A stretch of DNA of 14,694 nt from an uncultured Actinomycetes bacterium (GCA_937876275.1 CALFIA010000088.1:1-14694), one strand, 5' to 3'; counted from the stretch's first letter, positions 1-7,919 are shown. Numbers and translations are program-made. Notes: a model not told the origin generated them from the letters alone.

Positions 1-1575
1 GGCATCAACATGCCCGCGCGAAGTGTCGTACTCGAAAAGCTGGTGAAGTGGAATGGTGAGACTCACGTCGACCTCACCCCTGGCGAGTACACCCAGTTGA
101 CCGGTCGTGCTGGCCGTCGAGGTATTGACGTCGAGGGCCACGCTGTCGTGCTCTGGCATCAGGGCATTGATCCGGTGAACCTGGCGGGTCTTGCATCCAC
201 CCGTACGTATCCGCTGCGCTCGTCCTTCCAGCCGTCGTACAACATGGCAGTCAACTTGGTCTCGCGCATGGGATACCGACCAGCACGTGAAGTTCTGGAA
301 ACCTCCTTTGCCCAGTTCCAAGCCGATCGCTCGGTCGTCGGTCTCGCAACCCAGCTGCGCAAGGTTGAGGACGCCATGCAGGGCTATCGCGACTCCATGA
401 CGTGTCATCTCGGCGACTTCGAGGAGTACGCGCGTCTTCGCGACAGGCTTTCTCAGCGAGAGAAGACCATGACCCGCGATGCCAGTGCCCGTAGGCGCGA
501 TGCCGCACTCGATTCGCTCCGCAAGCTCAAGCCAGGAGATGTCATCTCGGTTCCCGGTGGTCGTCGCGCCGGGTTGGTGTTGGTTCTCGACCCCGGCATG
601 CGGCATGCGACCGATGAACCACGACCGATGGTGCTCACGCTTGAACGACAGGTTCGTCGTATTTCCAGCGTCGAGATCACCTCGCCTGTTGAGTCGATCA
701 TGCAGCTGAAGATCCCGAAGAACTTCAATGCCCGTAATGCCCAGGCGCGACGCGAACTCGCCCAAGTGCTCGCGAATGCCACGCGGGATCTTCCGCCCGG
801 GGAGCGTCATCGCAAGGCGGGTGCCGGGGAGGACGCCGAGATCATTGAGTTGCGTGCAGAACTTCGTCAGCATCCATGTCACGGGTGTGACGAGCGCGAG
901 TCACATGCTCGCTGGGCCGAACGCCTGATGCGGGCGCATCGTGAGGTTGTTGATCTCGAACAGCGCATTAATGGCCGCACGAATACCGTGGCGCGCCGTT
1001 TCGATCGGGTGTGCGACGTACTCACTGAACTTGGCTATCTCGAGGGCAAGGGTGACCAGATGAGCGTTACCGAGGCTGCCTCCGTCCTCAGTCGGCTGTA
1101 TTCCGAGTCAGATCTCCTTGCCGCACAGTGCATTCGCGACGGAATCTGGGGCGAACTCGAGCCGGCTGATCTTGCAGGAGTTGCCTCGGCAGTCGTGTTC
1201 GAGTCACGCAAACTCGATGAGGATGAGCCCGTGGTTCTTCCACGCGGAGTTGCCGGGTCGACTATCTCGACCATGCTGCGCATCTGGGAGGGCCTGCACG
1301 AGGTAGAGCGCACGCATCACCTCAGCATTACTCGTAAGCCTGATCCCGGCTTTGCAGTCGTGATGCAGCGTTGGGCATCGGGTACGAGTCTTCAGACGCT
1401 ACTTCTTTCTACCGACATCACAGCCGGTGACTTCGTGCGTTGGACTCGACAGACCATCGATCTGCTCGGCCAGATTGCCCAGGCCACCTCGCGAGATGAT
1501 CCCTTGCATGATCGTGCGGTGATTGCCGCTGATCTGCTCAACAGGGGAGTCGTGTCGTACTCGTCGCAGCTCTAG
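1..1575 (+). CDS. helY: Ski2/Mtr4-like DEAD/DEAH RNA helicase HelY, C-terminal part (5' end outside window)
   Basis: The frame is open at base 1, so the gene starts upstream and the ATG at base 10 is internal. The visible 524 residues begin in helicase motif V (GINMPAR, residues 1-7) and continue into motif VI (QLTGRAGRRGID, about 32-43), whose arginines bind ATP phosphates. The rest has the HelY arrangement: a long insert rich in basic and acidic residues (about 110-330), then a helical DSHCT-type C-terminal domain with FDRVCDVLTELGYLEG, RLYSESDLL and a final RWASGTSLQTLL segment. M. tuberculosis HelY is about 906 residues, so somewhat under half is missing to the left. The family unwinds RNA, or RNA-DNA hybrids, using ATP; the actinobacterial role is not well defined. 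No zinc domain is clear, although a C-x2-C pair occurs in HPCHGCDERE. The stop TAG at 1573-1575 overlaps the stop of the convergent exonuclease gene. Confidence 0.93.
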   Translation, partial: GINMPARSVVLEKLVKWNGETHVDLTPGEYTQLTGRAGRRGIDVEGHAVVLWHQGIDPVNLAGLASTRTYPLRSSFQPSYNMAVNLVSRMGYRPAREVLETSFAQFQADRSVVGLATQLRKVEDAMQGYRDSMTCHLGDFEEYARLRDRLSQREKTMTRDASARRRDAALDSLRKLKPGDVISVPGGRRAGLVLVLDPGMRHATDEPRPMVLTLERQVRRISSVEITSPVESIMQLKIPKNFNARNAQARRELAQVLANATRDLPPGERHRKAGAGEDAEIIELRAELRQHPCHGCDERESHARWAERLMRAHREVVDLEQRINGRTNTVARRFDRVCDVLTELGYLEGKGDQMSVTEAASVLSRLYSESDLLAAQCIRDGIWGELEPADLAGVASAVVFESRKLDEDEPVVLPRGVAGSTISTMLRIWEGLHEVERTHHLSITRKPDPGFAVVMQRWASGTSLQTLLLSTDITAGDFVRWTRQTIDLLGQIAQATSRDDPLHDRAVIAADLLNRGVVSYSSQL

Positions 1576-2486
1576 GCGACCGTGAGGCCGAGTTGCTTGG
1601 CAAGATCAGCGAATTGCCGCTCCACGCCCCACTCGGTCAAGACTTCACTAAGTGCCGTAGTGTCCTGGGGCTTTGTCGGAATCGCGGTGGCGCAATCGTG
1701 CACAGGTGCATCGATGGCGGCCGTCGACACGAGGCGGGCCATCAATGCCTGCTCCGCATGCTCGACTAACAGCCCGGCGATCCGCGGGGTCAAGGGCTTC
1801 GAATGATCACCTGAACGTGCAGCATCGAGCACTGCATCGAGCGTGCCGAAATGAATGATCAACGCGGAGGCAGTCTTCGGGCCGATGCCGGGGATGCCCG
1901 GAATGCCGTCCGAGGCATCACCACGAAGCGCAGCGAAGTCGACATAGGTACTCGGGTGCACCCCGAAACGCTCGAAGGCGAGTTCTGGGGTGAGCAGCGG
2001 CCACTTCTCCATCCCGCCATTGACAGTCAAGAGAACCCGTACTCGGTCGCTGACGAGCTGAACCATGTCGCGATCGCCGGTGACGATCGTGACTAAACCG
2101 TCGTATGCGGCAGCCAGCGTCGCGATGACGTCGTCGGCCTCATAGCCCACAGCCCCAGGGCGTGCGATGCCCGCAGCGTCCAGGATCCGTGCCAGGGCGT
2201 CGATCTGGGGGGAGAGGGTGTCGGGAACCTCCTCGGCGCCTTCGGATTCATCGGCGAGTCGGTGCGTCTTATAGGAGGGCAAGGCATCGACCCGCCATTG
2301 CGGGCGCCAATCGTCATCCCAACAGGCGGCGAGTTCCGTCGGCTCGAGCTGTCGACACATCTTGGTCAGGCTCGAGAGGAATCCGCGCAGCATGTTGTTC
2401 GGGTGGCCGTCGGGTGCAGTAAGCGACTCTGGCATGGCGTAATAGGCGCGGTAGTAGAGCGACGCGGTATCGAGCAGTACGAGCAC
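1572..2486 (-). CDS. Stand-alone 5'-3' exonuclease (FEN/Pol I N-domain family)
   Basis: Single-domain relative of the 5'-3' exonuclease part of DNA polymerase I (compare Rv2090), which removes RNA primers and 5' flaps using two divalent metals. The acidic active-site motifs are present: LLDTASL (Asp6), WDDDW (56-60), GYEADDVIATLA (from 114), GDRDMVQL (137-144) and RGDASDGIPGIPGIGPKTA (from 188), the last being the helix-hairpin-helix that grips DNA. The start is placed at GTG 2486 (304 residues) because GGAGG lies seven bases upstream; an in-frame ATG at 2501 would put that Shine-Dalgarno inside the gene and add five non-conserved residues. No polymerase domain follows. It is divergent from the aminopeptidase gene across 30 bases and convergent with helY, a grouping also seen near Rv2090-Rv2092c. 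Family assignment is firm; the in vivo substrate is inferred. Confidence 0.93.
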   Translation of the reverse strand: MLVLLDTASLYYRAYYAMPESLTAPDGHPNNMLRGFLSSLTKMCRQLEPTELAACWDDDWRPQWRVDALPSYKTHRLADESEGAEEVPDTLSPQIDALARILDAAGIARPGAVGYEADDVIATLAAAYDGLVTIVTGDRDMVQLVSDRVRVLLTVNGGMEKWPLLTPELAFERFGVHPSTYVDFAALRGDASDGIPGIPGIGPKTASALIIHFGTLDAVLDAARSGDHSKPLTPRIAGLLVEHAEQALMARLVSTAAIDAPVHDCATAIPTKPQDTTALSEVLTEWGVERQFADLAKQLGLTVA

Positions 2487-2493
2487 GGTTGAT

Positions 2494-2498
2494 CCTCC
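2494..2498 (-). promoter_or_regulatory. Shine-Dalgarno GGAGG that sets the exonuclease start
   Basis: On the minus strand GGAGG is followed by a seven-base spacer and then GTG (2486-2484). This is the best ribosome-binding site near the 5' end and argues for GTG 2486 over ATG 2501. Confidence 0.7.
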
Positions 2499-2504
2499 CA
2501 TGGG

Positions 2505-2510
2505 TAGGCT
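2505..2510 (+). promoter_or_regulatory. -10 element TAGGCT of a leaderless promoter (aminopeptidase operon)
   Basis: TAGGCT fits the actinobacterial TAnnnT -10 and is followed by six bases and then GTG (2517). That spacing puts the transcript start at or next to the start codon. No Shine-Dalgarno precedes the GTG. The same hexamer and spacing recur before ppm (6676-6690). No clear -35 is seen. Confidence 0.6.
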
Positions 2511-2516
2511 GGCAGC

Positions 2517-3614
2517 GTGGGATTCGAGACGAGATTGCAGGCTGCCACCTCATCCCTTCGCGGTGCTGGCATCGATGCCTTGCTCGTCACGCCGGGAGCC
2601 GATCTTCGATACCTCGTCGGTTATGACGCCAAGCCACTCGAGCGGCTCACGTGCCTGGTCGTACCCGCCAACTCTGAGCCGATCATGGTGGTACCGGCAC
2701 TCGAGGAGCTGGCGGCGTTGGCGTCACCCCTGGCCGACTTGGGTCTCGAGATCCTTACTTGGGGCGAGACTGACGACCCCATCGCGTTAGTCGCACGCCG
2801 GCTCTCCTCCGCTCAGGTCGTGGCCCTCGATGATCACATGTGGGCCGAGAAGGTTCTGCGCTTTCGCTCGGCGATGCCTAATGCGCAGCAGGTGCCGGCC
2901 GGCTCGATCATCGGCCCACTGCGAATCCGCAAGGATGTCGAGGAGATCGCCTCGCTGGTGGCCGCCGGCGCTGCCATTGATTCCGTACACGAACGAGTCA
3001 GTGAGATGCTCCGACCCGGGCGCAGTGAGCGGGAGGTCGGTCGGGATATCCACGACGCGATTCTCGAGGCGGGTCACGCGCACGTTGACTTCGTGATCGT
3101 CGCAAGTGGCCCCAATGGGGCCAGCCCCCATCACGATGTCTCGGATCGAGTGATTCGCGAAGGTGATGCGGTCGTGATCGATATCGGCGGCACCATGCCA
3201 GATGGCTACTGCAGCGACAGCACTCGCACCTACGCAGTGGGCGAGCCGGATCCCGACTTCCTGCGGATGTACTCGATCTTGCATGAAGCGCAGAAGGCCG
3301 CCGTCGAGAGCGTGAAGCCCGGTATGACCTGCGAAGCCGTCGACGCCGTCGCACGTGACTTGATGAGCGAAGCGGGAATCGGCGACTTGTTCATCCACCG
3401 GATCGGTCACGGCATTGGGCTGCAGTCGCATGAGGAGCCGTATCTCGTCTCCGGTAATTCACAGGTACTCGAAGCGGGCATGGCCTTCAGCATCGAGCCA
3501 GGCTTCTACCTCGAGGGTCGCTTCGGTGCACGGATTGAAGACATCGTCATCTGCACTGACGAGGGTGTTCAACCGGTGAATCACCGTCCGCATCATCTTC
3601 AGATCATCGGCTGA
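2517..3614 (+). CDS. M24B metallopeptidase, Xaa-Pro aminopeptidase/prolidase family
   Basis: Cytoplasmic dinuclear-metal peptidase that removes the residue before a proline (aminopeptidase) or splits X-Pro dipeptides (prolidase); sequence alone does not separate the two. Residues 1 to about 130 form the creatinase-type N-domain (GIDALLVTPGADLRYLVGY). The rest is the pita-bread catalytic domain with all five metal ligands: Asp222 in VIDIGG, Asp234 in CSDSTRT, His298 in RIGHGIGL, Glu327 in SIEPGFY and Glu341 in ARIEDIV. Substrate-site histidines in SPHHD (204-208) and SHEEP (304-308) are kept. The length of 365 residues is normal. The start is GTG 2517, chosen from the N-terminal match and the TAGGCT six bases before it; there is no Shine-Dalgarno. 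It appears to be the first gene of a + strand run, with the amidohydrolase gene 11 bases after its stop. M. tuberculosis has a homologue (PepE, Rv2089c) beside the same exonuclease gene. Confidence 0.93.
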   Translation: MGFETRLQAATSSLRGAGIDALLVTPGADLRYLVGYDAKPLERLTCLVVPANSEPIMVVPALEELAALASPLADLGLEILTWGETDDPIALVARRLSSAQVVALDDHMWAEKVLRFRSAMPNAQQVPAGSIIGPLRIRKDVEEIASLVAAGAAIDSVHERVSEMLRPGRSEREVGRDIHDAILEAGHAHVDFVIVASGPNGASPHHDVSDRVIREGDAVVIDIGGTMPDGYCSDSTRTYAVGEPDPDFLRMYSILHEAQKAAVESVKPGMTCEAVDAVARDLMSEAGIGDLFIHRIGHGIGLQSHEEPYLVSGNSQVLEAGMAFSIEPGFYLEGRFGARIEDIVICTDEGVQPVNHRPHHLQIIG

Positions 3615-3625
3615 CGGTCACGACG

Positions 3626-5167
3626 ATGGCTCACCTGTTACGAGGTGGCCGAATCCTGCATCCAGGTTCGCGCACGCCGACCGCACTGCTCATCGACCAG
3701 GGCCGAATCGCCTGGATGGGTACAGATGACGAGGCCCGCGGATTAGCACTTCGGGGCGCCGAGGTGACAGATCTTGACGGCGCACTCGTGACGCCGGGTT
3801 TCGTCGATGCGCACGTGCATGCGACAAGCACCGGTCTCGCACTTCTCGGCCTTGATCTCAGCGGCACGTTATCGGCGCGTGATCTCCTCGATGTTGTCTC
3901 GAGCGAAGCCGCCGCCCATCCGGGATCACTGATTCTTGGCCATGGTTGGGATGAATCGACGTGGCTTGACCGCACCCTGCCCACTGCTTCAGAGATCGAT
4001 AGGGCAACTCTCGGTGCGCGGGTCTACCTCACGCGGGTCGATGTGCATTCAGCACTCGTGTCGTCGGCACTCATCGATGCGGCTCCCGAGTGCAGGTCAG
4101 TCGTGGGCTTTGATGATTGCGGATGGGTGACGCAAGAGGCTCATCATGTACTTCGCGACTTCGCGTTGCGGACCATCGACGATGTCACGAGACGCCGAGC
4201 TCAGGATGCCTTCCTCGACAGTGCAGCCGTGCATGGAATTGTGAGCGCGCACGAGATGGCCGGGCCGGTGATCAGCAGTGACCGAGATTGCACGCAGATC
4301 TTGTCGAGGTCCTGTGAACGTGCGGGAACCCAGATCGTTGCCTATTGGGGCGAGCTCGCGCAGGCGGGTGGAATTGAGACGGCGCGTGGCCTTGGGGCGT
4401 ACGGGACGGGGGGAGACCTATTCGTCGATGGGTCTCTTGGCTCTCATACGGCTTGTCTTCACGATCCCTATCTCGATGCGCCACAGTCCACCGGGCGTGA
4501 GTTCATCGAGGTGGAAGAACTGATCACCCATGTTGATATGTGCGTGCGGGTCGGACAGCAGACCGGCTTCCACGCGATTGGCGATTCCGCGAATGACGCC
4601 GTTGTTCATGCCTTCATGGTGGCGGCCGCAACTCACGGAAGTGATCTCGTGCGCAGTCAACGGCATCGCATCGAGCACGCCGAGTCATTGAGCTCGGCCG
4701 GAATAGTCGAATGTGCGCGTCTGGGCATCATCGCGAGCATGCAGCCGGGTTTCGATGAGCGATGGGGTGGCGTAGACGGGATGTATGCGCGGCGACTCGG
4801 TCAAGAACGCGCTGCGTTGCTCAATCCGATTGGCGAGCTGAGGCAGGCGGGGGTCACCGTTGCCTTCGGCTCCGATTCGCCGGTGACCCCGCTGGATCCG
4901 TGGGGGGCCATTCATGCGGCCATGAACCATCGAACTCCTGGGCAGCGCATCGATCTCCATGCCGCAATCGAGGCTCACTCTTGCGCAGGCTGGCATGCTG
5001 CGGGAGTGGATGATGCAGGCCGGATCGACGTGGGACAAGCGGCGCATCTTGCTGTGTGGGCTGTTGGTGACGATGAGCAGTATCCGTCTGCAGGAGCCAC
5101 CGCGCTTCGGACTCTTCGCAGTGGCATCAGCATTCATGACTCCGGTCACCTCGGCGGTGCACAGTGA
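3626..5167 (+). CDS. YtcJ-like metal-dependent amidohydrolase (Amidohydro_3 family)
   Basis: TIM-barrel amidohydrolase of 513 residues. Visible motifs: GFVDAHVHA with the metal-binding HxH (His63, His65), HGWDES (106-111), FVDGSLGSHTA (266-276), FHAIGDSAND (His316), HRIEHAES (His351), SMQPGFDERWGG and FGSDSPVTPLDPW (Asp417). Flanking strands at both ends make the small beta-sandwich usual in the superfamily. Family members hydrolyse N-substituted formamides or related C-N bonds, but most are uncharacterised, so no substrate is claimed. Just before FVDGS many YtcJ relatives have a lysine where this protein has GGDLF; this may be a trait of the subfamily found next to lnt in actinobacteria. ATG 3626 lies 11 bases after the aminopeptidase stop with no good Shine-Dalgarno, suggesting coupled translation. 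The 3' end overlaps lnt in GTGATGA. Confidence 0.88.
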   Translation: MAHLLRGGRILHPGSRTPTALLIDQGRIAWMGTDDEARGLALRGAEVTDLDGALVTPGFVDAHVHATSTGLALLGLDLSGTLSARDLLDVVSSEAAAHPGSLILGHGWDESTWLDRTLPTASEIDRATLGARVYLTRVDVHSALVSSALIDAAPECRSVVGFDDCGWVTQEAHHVLRDFALRTIDDVTRRRAQDAFLDSAAVHGIVSAHEMAGPVISSDRDCTQILSRSCERAGTQIVAYWGELAQAGGIETARGLGAYGTGGDLFVDGSLGSHTACLHDPYLDAPQSTGREFIEVEELITHVDMCVRVGQQTGFHAIGDSANDAVVHAFMVAAATHGSDLVRSQRHRIEHAESLSSAGIVECARLGIIASMQPGFDERWGGVDGMYARRLGQERAALLNPIGELRQAGVTVAFGSDSPVTPLDPWGAIHAAMNHRTPGQRIDLHAAIEAHSCAGWHAAGVDDAGRIDVGQAAHLAVWAVGDDEQYPSAGATALRTLRSGISIHDSGHLGGAQ

Positions 5168-6678
5168 TGACCCGCTGGTGGGTGCGCATGCTTGCAGGCG
5201 CGGCTGCGGGTGCGCTGCTGTCTGCGGCGTTCGCGCCGTTGAGCTGGTGGCCAGCGGCGATTCTCGGAGTTGCCCTGATGACGCTCGCGTGTCTGCGTGC
5301 TTCAGCGTGGCAGGGGCTAGTCGTAGGTGGTGCTGCAGGATTCATGTTCTTTGCGTTGCTCATGCCATGGCTAAGAGTGATCGGCAATGAGGCATGGCTA
5401 GGACTCTCGCTGTATTGCGCCGCCTGGATCGCACTCGTGGGTCTGTGCACTGCCATCGTCACGCGTCTTCGATGGTGGCCAGTGTTTGTGCCGTTGGTGT
5501 GGGTGCTGGAAGAGGCGCTTCGAAGCCGGATTCCCTGGGGCGGATACCCGTGGGGGAGGCTTGCCTACTCGCAAGCAGAGGCGCCCTATGCCTGGATCAG
5601 TCGCTTGGGCGGTCTGCCGCTGCTGACATTCTGGGTCGCGGCACTCGGCACGTTGCTACTCGTGGCAGTTCTTGAAGGTCGACGGAACCGTCGTGTCAGC
5701 CTCGCTGCATTGATTGTCCTCATCGTTCTTGTCGTGCTCGGGCGCAGTCTCGCGCTCTACGCACCTGCGCCGCGGGGGAGTGCAGTAGTTGCCGTCGTGC
5801 AAGGCGGCACGCCTCAGATGGGCATGGGCGCCATGGATGTTCGTCGTCAAGTGCTCGACAACCACGTGAATCAGACTCTGGCACTTGCTGCGGATATTTC
5901 GTCAGGGAAGACGAGGCAGCCGCAGCTGGTCATCTGGCCCGAGAATTCCAGCGATCTCGATCCATTTTCCGATCCGTCCGCAGCCGTCGAGATACAGAAA
6001 GCGGCGGATGCAGTGAAGGCGCCGATTCTGGTCGGAGCCGTGGTGAACGTCCCTGGTCAGCCGCAATCCCTATGGAACGTCGGCATCGTCTGGAACCCCG
6101 ATACGGGGCCGGCTCAGCGGTATGCGAAGACGCATCTTGTGCCCTTCGGGGAGTTCATTCCGATGCGTGACCTCATTGGCGGTTGGTTCGCCGACTTCCA
6201 GCGCATCTCACGTGATTTCGTGCCTGGCACGAAGCCAGGGGTAATGGAAGCAGGCGGCCTCAGAATTGGCGACATCATCTGTTTCGAGGTCGCCTATGAC
6301 GACATACCTCGGGACGTTCTCAATGCCGGCGCTCAGCTTCTGGTGGTGCAGACGAATAACGCGACCTACGGCGCCACCTCACAGCCTGATCAGCAGCTGG
6401 CGATCGAGAGGCTTCGAGCCATCGAGTCGGCGGGCAACCTCGCCGTGGCGGCAACGACAGGTATCACTGCTCTCATCGACTCCAATGGAATTGCGCTGCA
6501 GAGGCTGGATTCGGGGGAGACCGGCTATCTGGTGAGTCAGGTCGACCTCGCAGGTTCGCGGACACTCTCGACGATCGTGGGAGCCTGGCCTGAGGCTCTC
6601 CTGAGCCTGCTGGCCGTGATCACGCTCACGTGGTCCGTGATTGCGGGGCGGCCTCGGCGTGAGGCTGAGAGAACGTAG
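5164..6678 (+). CDS. lnt: Apolipoprotein N-acyltransferase Lnt
   Basis: Integral membrane enzyme that adds the third acyl chain to the N-terminal cysteine of lipoproteins, using a phospholipid donor. About six hydrophobic segments fill residues 8-200 (for example 8-38, 50-70, 77-100, 150-170 and 177-198) and one more lies near 478-495. Between them is a nitrilase domain with the catalytic triad: Glu260 in IWPENS, Lys322 in YAKTHLVPFGEF and Cys373 in ICFEVAYD. The length (504) matches E. coli Lnt (512). Translation starts at GTG 5164 (four-base overlap with the amidohydrolase gene) or ATG 5167 (TGATG, one-base overlap); the difference is one residue. In M. tuberculosis Lnt and Ppm are one protein; here they are separate, as in Corynebacterium and M. 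smegmatis. The stop TAG lies inside the putative -10 of ppm. Confidence 0.95.
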   Translation: MMTRWWVRMLAGAAAGALLSAAFAPLSWWPAAILGVALMTLACLRASAWQGLVVGGAAGFMFFALLMPWLRVIGNEAWLGLSLYCAAWIALVGLCTAIVTRLRWWPVFVPLVWVLEEALRSRIPWGGYPWGRLAYSQAEAPYAWISRLGGLPLLTFWVAALGTLLLVAVLEGRRNRRVSLAALIVLIVLVVLGRSLALYAPAPRGSAVVAVVQGGTPQMGMGAMDVRRQVLDNHVNQTLALAADISSGKTRQPQLVIWPENSSDLDPFSDPSAAVEIQKAADAVKAPILVGAVVNVPGQPQSLWNVGIVWNPDTGPAQRYAKTHLVPFGEFIPMRDLIGGWFADFQRISRDFVPGTKPGVMEAGGLRIGDIICFEVAYDDIPRDVLNAGAQLLVVQTNNATYGATSQPDQQLAIERLRAIESAGNLAVAATTGITALIDSNGIALQRLDSGETGYLVSQVDLAGSRTLSTIVGAWPEALLSLLAVITLTWSVIAGRPRREAERT

Positions 6679-6681
6679 GCT
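6676..6681 (+). promoter_or_regulatory. -10 element TAGGCT of a leaderless promoter for ppm
   Basis: TAGGCT, six bases, then GTG (6688). Its first three bases are the lnt stop codon. No Shine-Dalgarno precedes the GTG. This would give ppm-fxsA a promoter independent of the upstream genes. Confidence 0.55.
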
Positions 6682-6687
6682 GGGCGA

Positions 6688-7464
6688 GTGAGCGACGCGA
6701 CATTTGCCGATCTGGGCCGGATCCTGGTGATCATTCCGACCTTCAATGAACTCGAGTCATTGCCCGTGATCATCGGTCGCGTTCGTGCCTCGGTGCCCGA
6801 GGCTCACATCCTGGTCGCCGACGACAACTCACCCGACGGTACCGGCAAGCTCGCTGACGATCTCGCGGCTGCGGATGACCACATCAAGGTGATGCACCGT
6901 CTGGGCAAGGAAGGTCTCGGTGCGGCGTACCTCGCCGGTTTCGCCTGGGCCCTCGAGCACGGCTATGAGGTCGTCGTCGAGATGGATGCCGACGGCTCCC
7001 ATCAGCCGGAGCAACTACCACGACTTCTCGACCAACTGCGTACCGCCGATCTCGTTCTTGGCTCGCGCTGGGTCGCGGGGGGCGGAACGGTGAACTGGCC
7101 GAAGAGTCGACAGTTCCTGTCGAAGGGCGGGAGTTTCTACACGCGAATGATGCTCGGAGTTCCGTTGCGCGATGTCACGGGCGGCTACCGCGCGTTTCGC
7201 GCAGACACCCTGCGCAAGCTTGACCTGCACGAGGTTGCCTCGCAGGGCTACTGCTTCCAGGTCGATCTCGCCTGGCGAGCGGTTCAGCGTGGCCTGGTGG
7301 TCAAGGAAGTGCCGATTACCTTCGTTGAGCGCGTGGCAGGCTCCAGCAAGATGAGCCAGAAGATCGTGGTCGAGGCACTGTGGCGTGTCACGGTGTGGGG
7401 TGTCGATGACAAGGTCACTCGAGTACGCAAGCGCACGCAGAAGCGGCGCGCAAGCAGTCGCTGA
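6688..7464 (+). CDS. ppm1: Polyprenol monophosphomannose synthase (family 2 glycosyltransferase)
   Basis: Transfers mannose from GDP-mannose to polyprenyl phosphate on the cytoplasmic face of the membrane. The product is the lipid-linked mannose donor for lipoglycans and for protein O-mannosylation. The GT-A fold is recognisable: VIIPTFNELESLP (14-26), VADDNSPDGTG (43-53), the metal-binding DxD in EMDADGSHQP (98-107), LGSRWVAGG, DVTGGYRAFR and the C-terminal FVERVAGSSKM typical of dolichol-phosphate-mannose synthases. At 258 residues it is a soluble DPM1-like catalytic domain without the C-terminal membrane helices of some relatives, so membrane association may come from neighbouring Lnt. That is inferred from the Lnt-Ppm fusion in M. 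tuberculosis and the interaction of the separate proteins in M. smegmatis. GTG 6688 is used with no Shine-Dalgarno. The stop overlaps the fxsA start in TGATG. Confidence 0.94.
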   Translation: MSDATFADLGRILVIIPTFNELESLPVIIGRVRASVPEAHILVADDNSPDGTGKLADDLAAADDHIKVMHRLGKEGLGAAYLAGFAWALEHGYEVVVEMDADGSHQPEQLPRLLDQLRTADLVLGSRWVAGGGTVNWPKSRQFLSKGGSFYTRMMLGVPLRDVTGGYRAFRADTLRKLDLHEVASQGYCFQVDLAWRAVQRGLVVKEVPITFVERVAGSSKMSQKIVVEALWRVTVWGVDDKVTRVRKRTQKRRASSR

Positions 7465-7916
7465 TGTCACGTGCCAAGCTGATCGCGTTCGGCTATCCGA
7501 TAGTCGAACTCATGGCCCTGTGGCTGGTGGCCCAGTGGATCGGCTGGGGGAGCGCGATCATCCTGCTGCTGCTCGGTATTCCTGTCGGATTCATCATCAT
7601 GGGCAAGGCCTCCCGCAAGCGGCCCGTGTGGTTCCTGGCCGGACTCCTTGTGGCCATTCCGGGTTTCGTCACTGACATCATCGGGCTCGTGTTGCTGTTG
7701 CCGCCAATTCAGCGAACCCTTGAGCGTCGCGGACGTGCCTGGCTAGAAGCCAATGTCACGTTCCTGGATTTCTCCGGGGGAGCCGCGCAGATGCGCAGTC
7801 CGTACGACACGGGTGATGTCATTCCCGGCACCGTGATTCACGACGACGAACCCGGACATGACGAACCCGGACATGACGATGGCCCCCCTTTCGGGAGGCC
7901 ATCGATCACTGGCTGA
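7464..7916 (+). CDS. fxsA: FxsA family membrane protein
   Basis: Small integral membrane protein of the FxsA family (PF04186), named because overexpression of the E. coli member relieves F-plasmid exclusion of phage T7; its normal role is unknown. Hydrophobic segments lie at about residues 8-26, 28-47 and 55-80. The family core includes RAKLIAFGYPIVELMALWLV, the glycine-rich GFIIMGKA and the VAIPGFVTDIIGLVLLLPPIQ segment. The polar C-terminal tail (about 100-150) is poorly conserved and contains a duplicated DEPGH. The start ATG overlaps the ppm stop by one base, so translation is coupled. FxsA next to ppm and rbpA is a familiar actinobacterial arrangement. The last codons form a hairpin (7877-7904) and the stop is only three bases from the convergent rbpA stop. 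Confidence 0.9.
   Translation: MSRAKLIAFGYPIVELMALWLVAQWIGWGSAIILLLLGIPVGFIIMGKASRKRPVWFLAGLLVAIPGFVTDIIGLVLLLPPIQRTLERRGRAWLEANVTFLDFSGGAAQMRSPYDTGDVIPGTVIHDDEPGHDEPGHDDGPPFGRPSITG
7845..7874 (+). repeat. 15-bp perfect tandem duplication in the fxsA tail
   Basis: Two exact copies of gacgaacccggacat (7845-7859 and 7860-7874) encode two DEPGH units. The unit keeps the reading frame and lies in the non-conserved acidic tail. Confidence 0.9.
7877..7904. terminator. Hairpin at the fxsA end, possible bidirectional terminator
   Basis: CGATGGCCCCCC and GGGAGGCCATCG form a 12-bp stem with one mismatch around the loop TTTC. It lies in the last codons of fxsA, just before the convergent rbpA stop. 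No T-run follows on the + strand; on the minus strand it comes after the rbpA stop. The position suits ending both transcripts, but the lack of a U tract keeps confidence modest. Confidence 0.45.
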
Positions 7917-7919
7917 TAT

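Noticed and set aside
2787..3431. Minus-strand open frame of about 214 codons inside the aminopeptidase gene
   Set aside because: It is a mirror frame of a gene with all five metal ligands intact; the translation shows no family motif and there is no ribosome site.
3626..5167. Loss of a catalytic lysine in the amidohydrolase (GGDLF before VDGSLGS)
   Set aside because: I am not sure this lysine is catalytic in the family. HxH, the later histidines and the final Asp are intact, and Asp here may be usual in the lnt-linked subfamily.
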